Assembly: GCF_902813185.1 (NCBI RefSeq)
Contig: NZ_LR778301.1
Span: 1,736,001-1,800,000, forward strand
Direction of reading: 5' to 3'
Length of the DNA: 64,000 nt
From: Denitratisoma oestradiolicum
GTDB lineage: Bacteria > Pseudomonadota > Gammaproteobacteria > Burkholderiales > Rhodocyclaceae
Part shown: piece by piece, positions 61,256 through 64,000 of the stretch
Numbering within the stretch: the first letter of the stretch is position 1
Layout: each line of letters opens with the position of its first letter
Notes under the pieces: generated by a model
Databases searched by the model: none
Seen by the model: the letters and a program-made list of their open reading frames with translations, nothing else
What the model was told of the DNA's origin: nothing
Program-made: the position numbers and the translations under genes

Positions 61256-61969
61256 ATGTCAATGCACTTCCAAGACTGGCTGGAAACACCCCAGGGGTAC
61301 TATGTACTCCAGTGGGCGCTGCACAAGCATGAATTGCTGCTGGCCGATGTATTTGGCTTCAACGCCGTTCAGGTCGGACTGCCCCGGTACGATTTTCTGC
61401 GGGGCAACCGTATGCCCTTCCGCTTTCATTGTGATGAATCGGGGCTGGTGGATGTCCGCGCTGTTCCCGGACATCTGCCCTTTGCCAGCCAGAGCGTGGA
61501 TCTCGTGGTTCTGCCCCATGTGCTTGAATTCGCCGACAATCCGCATCATGTGCTGCGGGAAGTGGAGCGGGTACTGGTGCCCGAGGGGCAGGTAGTGGTG
61601 ACGGGCTTCAATCCCTTCAGTCTTTGGGGGGTACGGCGCCGTTTGTCCCGTCACCCCCTGGCCGACCCGCCCTGGGATGGACGCTACATCAGCGTCCCGC
61701 GGCTCAAGGATTGGTTTGCGCTGCTGGGTTTTGAAACACGAGGTGGTGCTTTCGGACGCTATGCCCCTCCCTTCCGACAGGAAAAATGGTTGAACCGCAG
61801 TCGCTTCCTGGAAGCCGCCGGTGATCGCTGGTGGCCCTACGGCGGCGCCGTTTATGTCTTGCAGGCCATCAAACGGCAGGCGGGTATGCGACTGGTCACG
61901 CCGACCTGGCATGATCGCAAGGCTCGGGCCAAAGCCATGGTGGCCGTTACCCAGAGGAATGGACAATGA
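61256..61969 (+). CDS. Probable SAM-dependent methyltransferase with degenerate motif I
   Basis: 237 residues. The stretch [52 protein letters not shown] matches the C-terminal half of a class I SAM methyltransferase fold (post-I, III motifs). The glycine-rich motif I expected near residues 40-55 is not apparent. Substrate unknown. It lies between divergent gloB and rnhA, an order conserved in betaproteobacteria. The stop overlaps the rnhA start by ATGA. Confidence 0.78.
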   Translation: MSMHFQDWLETPQGYYVLQWALHKHELLLADVFGFNAVQVGLPRYDFLRGNRMPFRFHCDESGLVDVRAVPGHLPFASQSVDLVVLPHVLEFADNPHHVLREVERVLVPEGQVVVTGFNPFSLWGVRRRLSRHPLADPPWDGRYISVPRLKDWFALLGFETRGGAFGRYAPPFRQEKWLNRSRFLEAAGDRWWPYGGAVYVLQAIKRQAGMRLVTPTWHDRKARAKAMVAVTQRNGQ

Positions 61970-62409
61970 TTGAAGAGTTCGTGGAAATTTTTACCGATGG
62001 GGCCTGTAGCGGCAATCCGGGCCCGGGCGGCTGGGGGGCAATACTGCGTTACGGTGACCACGAAAAGGAACTCTTCGGCGGCGATCCTGCCACCACCAAC
62101 AACCGCATGGAGTTATTGGCCGTGATCGAGGCCCTGCGTCAGTTGAAACGGCCGGCACGGGTGAAGGTGCATACGGATTCCCAGTATGTGCAGAAGGGCA
62201 TCAGCGAATGGATAACAGGCTGGAAGCGCAAGGGCTGGAAGACTGCGAGCAAACAGCCGGTAAAGAATGTGGATCTGTGGCAGGCCCTGGATTCCGAGGC
62301 CGGCCGCCATCAAGTGGAATGGCTCTGGGTGCGGGGTCATGCCGGTCATGTGGAAAACGAGCGCGCCGATGCCTTGGCGCGGCGCGGCGTGGATTCGGTA
62401 CGGAGATAG
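61966..62409 (+). CDS. rnhA: Ribonuclease HI
   Basis: 147 residues. Begins [21 protein letters not shown] with the first catalytic Asp; further acidic residues in [13 protein letters not shown] and VHTDSQYV, and the C-terminal [15 protein letters not shown] with the His loop. It degrades RNA in RNA-DNA hybrids. It is followed by dnaQ after 3 bp, the classical pair. Confidence 0.97.
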   Translation: MIEEFVEIFTDGACSGNPGPGGWGAILRYGDHEKELFGGDPATTNNRMELLAVIEALRQLKRPARVKVHTDSQYVQKGISEWITGWKRKGWKTASKQPVKNVDLWQALDSEAGRHQVEWLWVRGHAGHVENERADALARRGVDSVRR

Positions 62410-62412
62410 GGA

Positions 62413-63135
62413 ATGCGTCAGGTCATACTGGATACTGAAACCACAGGGCTGGAATATCGGCTGGGAGATCGGATCATCGAAGTGGGTTGCGTGGAACTGG
62501 TGGGCCGCAAGCTCACCCGGCGGCGCTTCCACAAGTACATCAATCCGGAACGGGAAATCGATGCCGGCGCCCAGGCGGTCCATGGCCTGACCAACGAGTT
62601 CTTGGCCGATAAGCCAGTATTCGCTGAAATCGTCGACGAATTGGTGGAGTTCATCCAGGACGCTGAGCTGATCATCCATAACGCTTCTTTTGACGTGGGA
62701 TTTCTTAACAACGAGTTCGCGCTACTAAAGCGCGATTCCCTGGACAATGTTTGTGCAGGTGTGATCGACACCTTACGCATGGCAAGGGAAGTTCGGCCCG
62801 GCAAGCGCAACTCCCTGGATGCCTTGTGTAACGAATACGGAGTGGACAACTCCGGGCGCCAGTTGCACGGCGCGCTGCTGGACGCGGAATTGCTGGCCGA
62901 AGTCTACCTGGCCCTGACCCGGGGACAGGAAAGTTTGATGATGGACCTAGAGGCGCCAGCCGCCATTTTGCAATTCGACCCCAACAGCCTGGAGCGGGGC
63001 GATCTGCGAATTCTTCGCGCCAGCGATGCGGAGCTGCTAGAGCACCAACGGGTGCTGGAAGAACTGAAGAAGGAATCCAAGGGGGAATGTCTTTGGCTGA
63101 AGGAGCCAGCTTCGATTAACCCACCGTGGGCCTGA
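62413..63135 (+). CDS. dnaQ: DNA polymerase III epsilon subunit
   Basis: 240 residues. DnaQ exonuclease motifs: Exo I LDTETTGLE (Asp7, Glu9), Exo II HNASFDVGFLNNE, Exo III HGALLDAELLAEVYL with the catalytic His and Asp. The C-terminal tail (about 180-240) is for binding the alpha subunit. It is the 3'-5' proofreader of the replicative polymerase. Confidence 0.96.
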   Translation: MRQVILDTETTGLEYRLGDRIIEVGCVELVGRKLTRRRFHKYINPEREIDAGAQAVHGLTNEFLADKPVFAEIVDELVEFIQDAELIIHNASFDVGFLNNEFALLKRDSLDNVCAGVIDTLRMAREVRPGKRNSLDALCNEYGVDNSGRQLHGALLDAELLAEVYLALTRGQESLMMDLEAPAAILQFDPNSLERGDLRILRASDAELLEHQRVLEELKKESKGECLWLKEPASINPPWA

Positions 63136-63153
63136 CGTTACCGCATAATTCAT

Positions 63154-64000
63154 TTATCCACTGATCTCGATGACTGTGCGTATGCCTTTGCCTTCCTTCA
63201 GATCCTGAAATGCCTCATTGATTTCAGAAAGAGGTCGTTTGCAGGTGATCAGGCTTTCCAGATCGAGGCGGCCTGTCTTCCAGAAAGACAGTAAGCGTTC
63301 GATATCAAATTTTGGATGTGCACCGCCCAGTAGGCTACCTGTCAATTTCTTTTCTTGCGATGCAAAAAGGACGACATTGCGGATTGTCGCGCTGTCCTCG
63401 AAAGGTGGAGCACCAACGCATACGGCCGTACCGCCTGGACGGATGGCGTTGATGGCGGTTTCGATAAGCTGGGCGATTCCTGCTGTTTCGAACCCGTAGT
63501 CCGCACCGATTCCGTTCGTCAGGGAAAGTGTGGAGGCAACCACGTCTTCCCGTGCCGGGTCCAGCACATGGGTAGCGCCTAATCGCAACGCCATTTCGCG
63601 GCGGGTGGGATTTGGGTCAGAGGCGATAACGATGCGGGCAGCAGTCAATCGGGCTCCCTGTATCGCCGACAGACCAACACCGCCACAACCGAGAATCAAT
63701 ACTGTGGCACCCGCCTCGACGTCGGCCGTGTTAAGGACGGCACCGACGCCGGTGCGAACGGCGCAGCCGGTAACGCAGGCCACGTCGAGGGGTATGTCAG
63801 GGTCGATGCGCACTGCCGAAGCTTCCGGTGCGATCGTGTATTCCGCCAAGGCGCCCGCGCCGATTCCTCGTAGCACCCTACGGCCATGGCGCAATAGACC
63901 AGTTTCTCCATCGGGGAGGGTATGGGTCATCAACCCGGGACTGGAATAGGAACAGATACCGAAGTTCCCACGCTGGCAAAAATAACACTGCCCGCAAGGG
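63154..64000 (-). CDS. Zinc-containing alcohol dehydrogenase, 5' end cut by window edge
   Basis: 282 codons are visible; the first 85 or so residues lie beyond the right edge. At the edge is the structural-zinc cysteine set PCGQCYFCQRGNFGIC. The Rossmann motif GCGGVGLSAIQGARL is followed by IVIASDPN, where Asp favours NAD. The motif VACVTGCAVRTGVGAVLN carries the active-site cysteine. It is closest to class III/GSH-dependent formaldehyde dehydrogenase-type enzymes, but the exact substrate is unclear. The C-terminus VIEISG is complete. Confidence 0.88.
   Translation of the reverse strand, partial: PCGQCYFCQRGNFGICSYSSPGLMTHTLPDGETGLLRHGRRVLRGIGAGALAEYTIAPEASAVRIDPDIPLDVACVTGCAVRTGVGAVLNTADVEAGATVLILGCGGVGLSAIQGARLTAARIVIASDPNPTRREMALRLGATHVLDPAREDVVASTLSLTNGIGADYGFETAGIAQLIETAINAIRPGGTAVCVGAPPFEDSATIRNVVLFASQEKKLTGSLLGGAHPKFDIERLLSFWKTGRLDLESLITCKRPLSEINEAFQDLKEGKGIRTVIEISG

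Overview
The window reads as chromosome of a GC-rich betaproteobacterium, probably Rhodocyclales-like. This rests on three things: an EF-P of the arginine-32 type next to its rhamnosyltransferase EarP, a DUF1841 gene, and the mltD / gloB / methyltransferase / rnhA / dnaQ order. Genus assignment is inference. Genes are densely packed and many neighbours overlap by 1-4 bases. I see no prophage, insertion sequence, CRISPR array or rRNA. There is one tRNA (His).

Layout. 1-3226: the 3' end of rlmJ is cut by the window edge; then a secreted phosphoesterase coupled to an RluF-like pseudouridine synthase, and a bacteriohemerythrin. 3240-11945: one giant cyclic beta-1,2-glucan synthase (ndvB/chvB type). 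12366-17053: a 41-residue basic protein, then a MoxR AAA+ ATPase and a CoxE-like VWA protein with a periplasmic-sensor PAS-PAS-GGDEF protein between them. 17091-23455: rnfABCDGE-nth-DUF1841, an ion-motive electron-transfer complex with endonuclease III. 23641-24528: patatin-like lipoprotein.

24918-38286 is a copper/silver homeostasis island. It holds a cytochrome c'-like protein, a CusS/CusR-type two-component system, a His-tailed c-type cytochrome, a CusF-like chaperone, a CusCBA-type RND efflux system whose CusB carries its own CusF domain, a Met-rich periplasmic protein, a Cu-type P1B ATPase with YHS and heavy-metal-binding domains, and a small His-containing periplasmic protein. Three 16-bp inverted repeats of the form TTAC-N6-GTAA lie before three of its transcription units and probably mark the regulon. 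At 38402-40155 the island is followed by a PD-(D/E)XK-like orphan and a truncated methyltransferase remnant, which suggests past rearrangement.

40264-48723 is a mosaic: an FMN split-barrel protein, a CheZ-like phosphatase with a histone-like tail, pyruvate phosphate dikinase facing a MerR-PAS-nucleotide cyclase fusion, tadA coupled to an L,D-transpeptidase/GNAT fusion, and a DHA2 efflux pump. 48820-64000 is mostly housekeeping: efp-earP, udgB-uvrC-pgsA, tRNA-His, a YejBEF-like peptide ABC transporter without its binding protein, mltD, gloB, a methyltransferase, rnhA, dnaQ, and a zinc alcohol dehydrogenase cut by the right edge.

The most unusual items are the moxR/diguanylate cyclase/VWA operon, the MerR-cyclase, the L,D-transpeptidase/GNAT fusion, the CheZ-like protein away from chemotaxis genes, and a REP-like palindrome translated in frame inside the RND pump gene. 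GC-rich palindromes also recur between genes near 12.2, 22.7, 31.7 and 50.7 kb.
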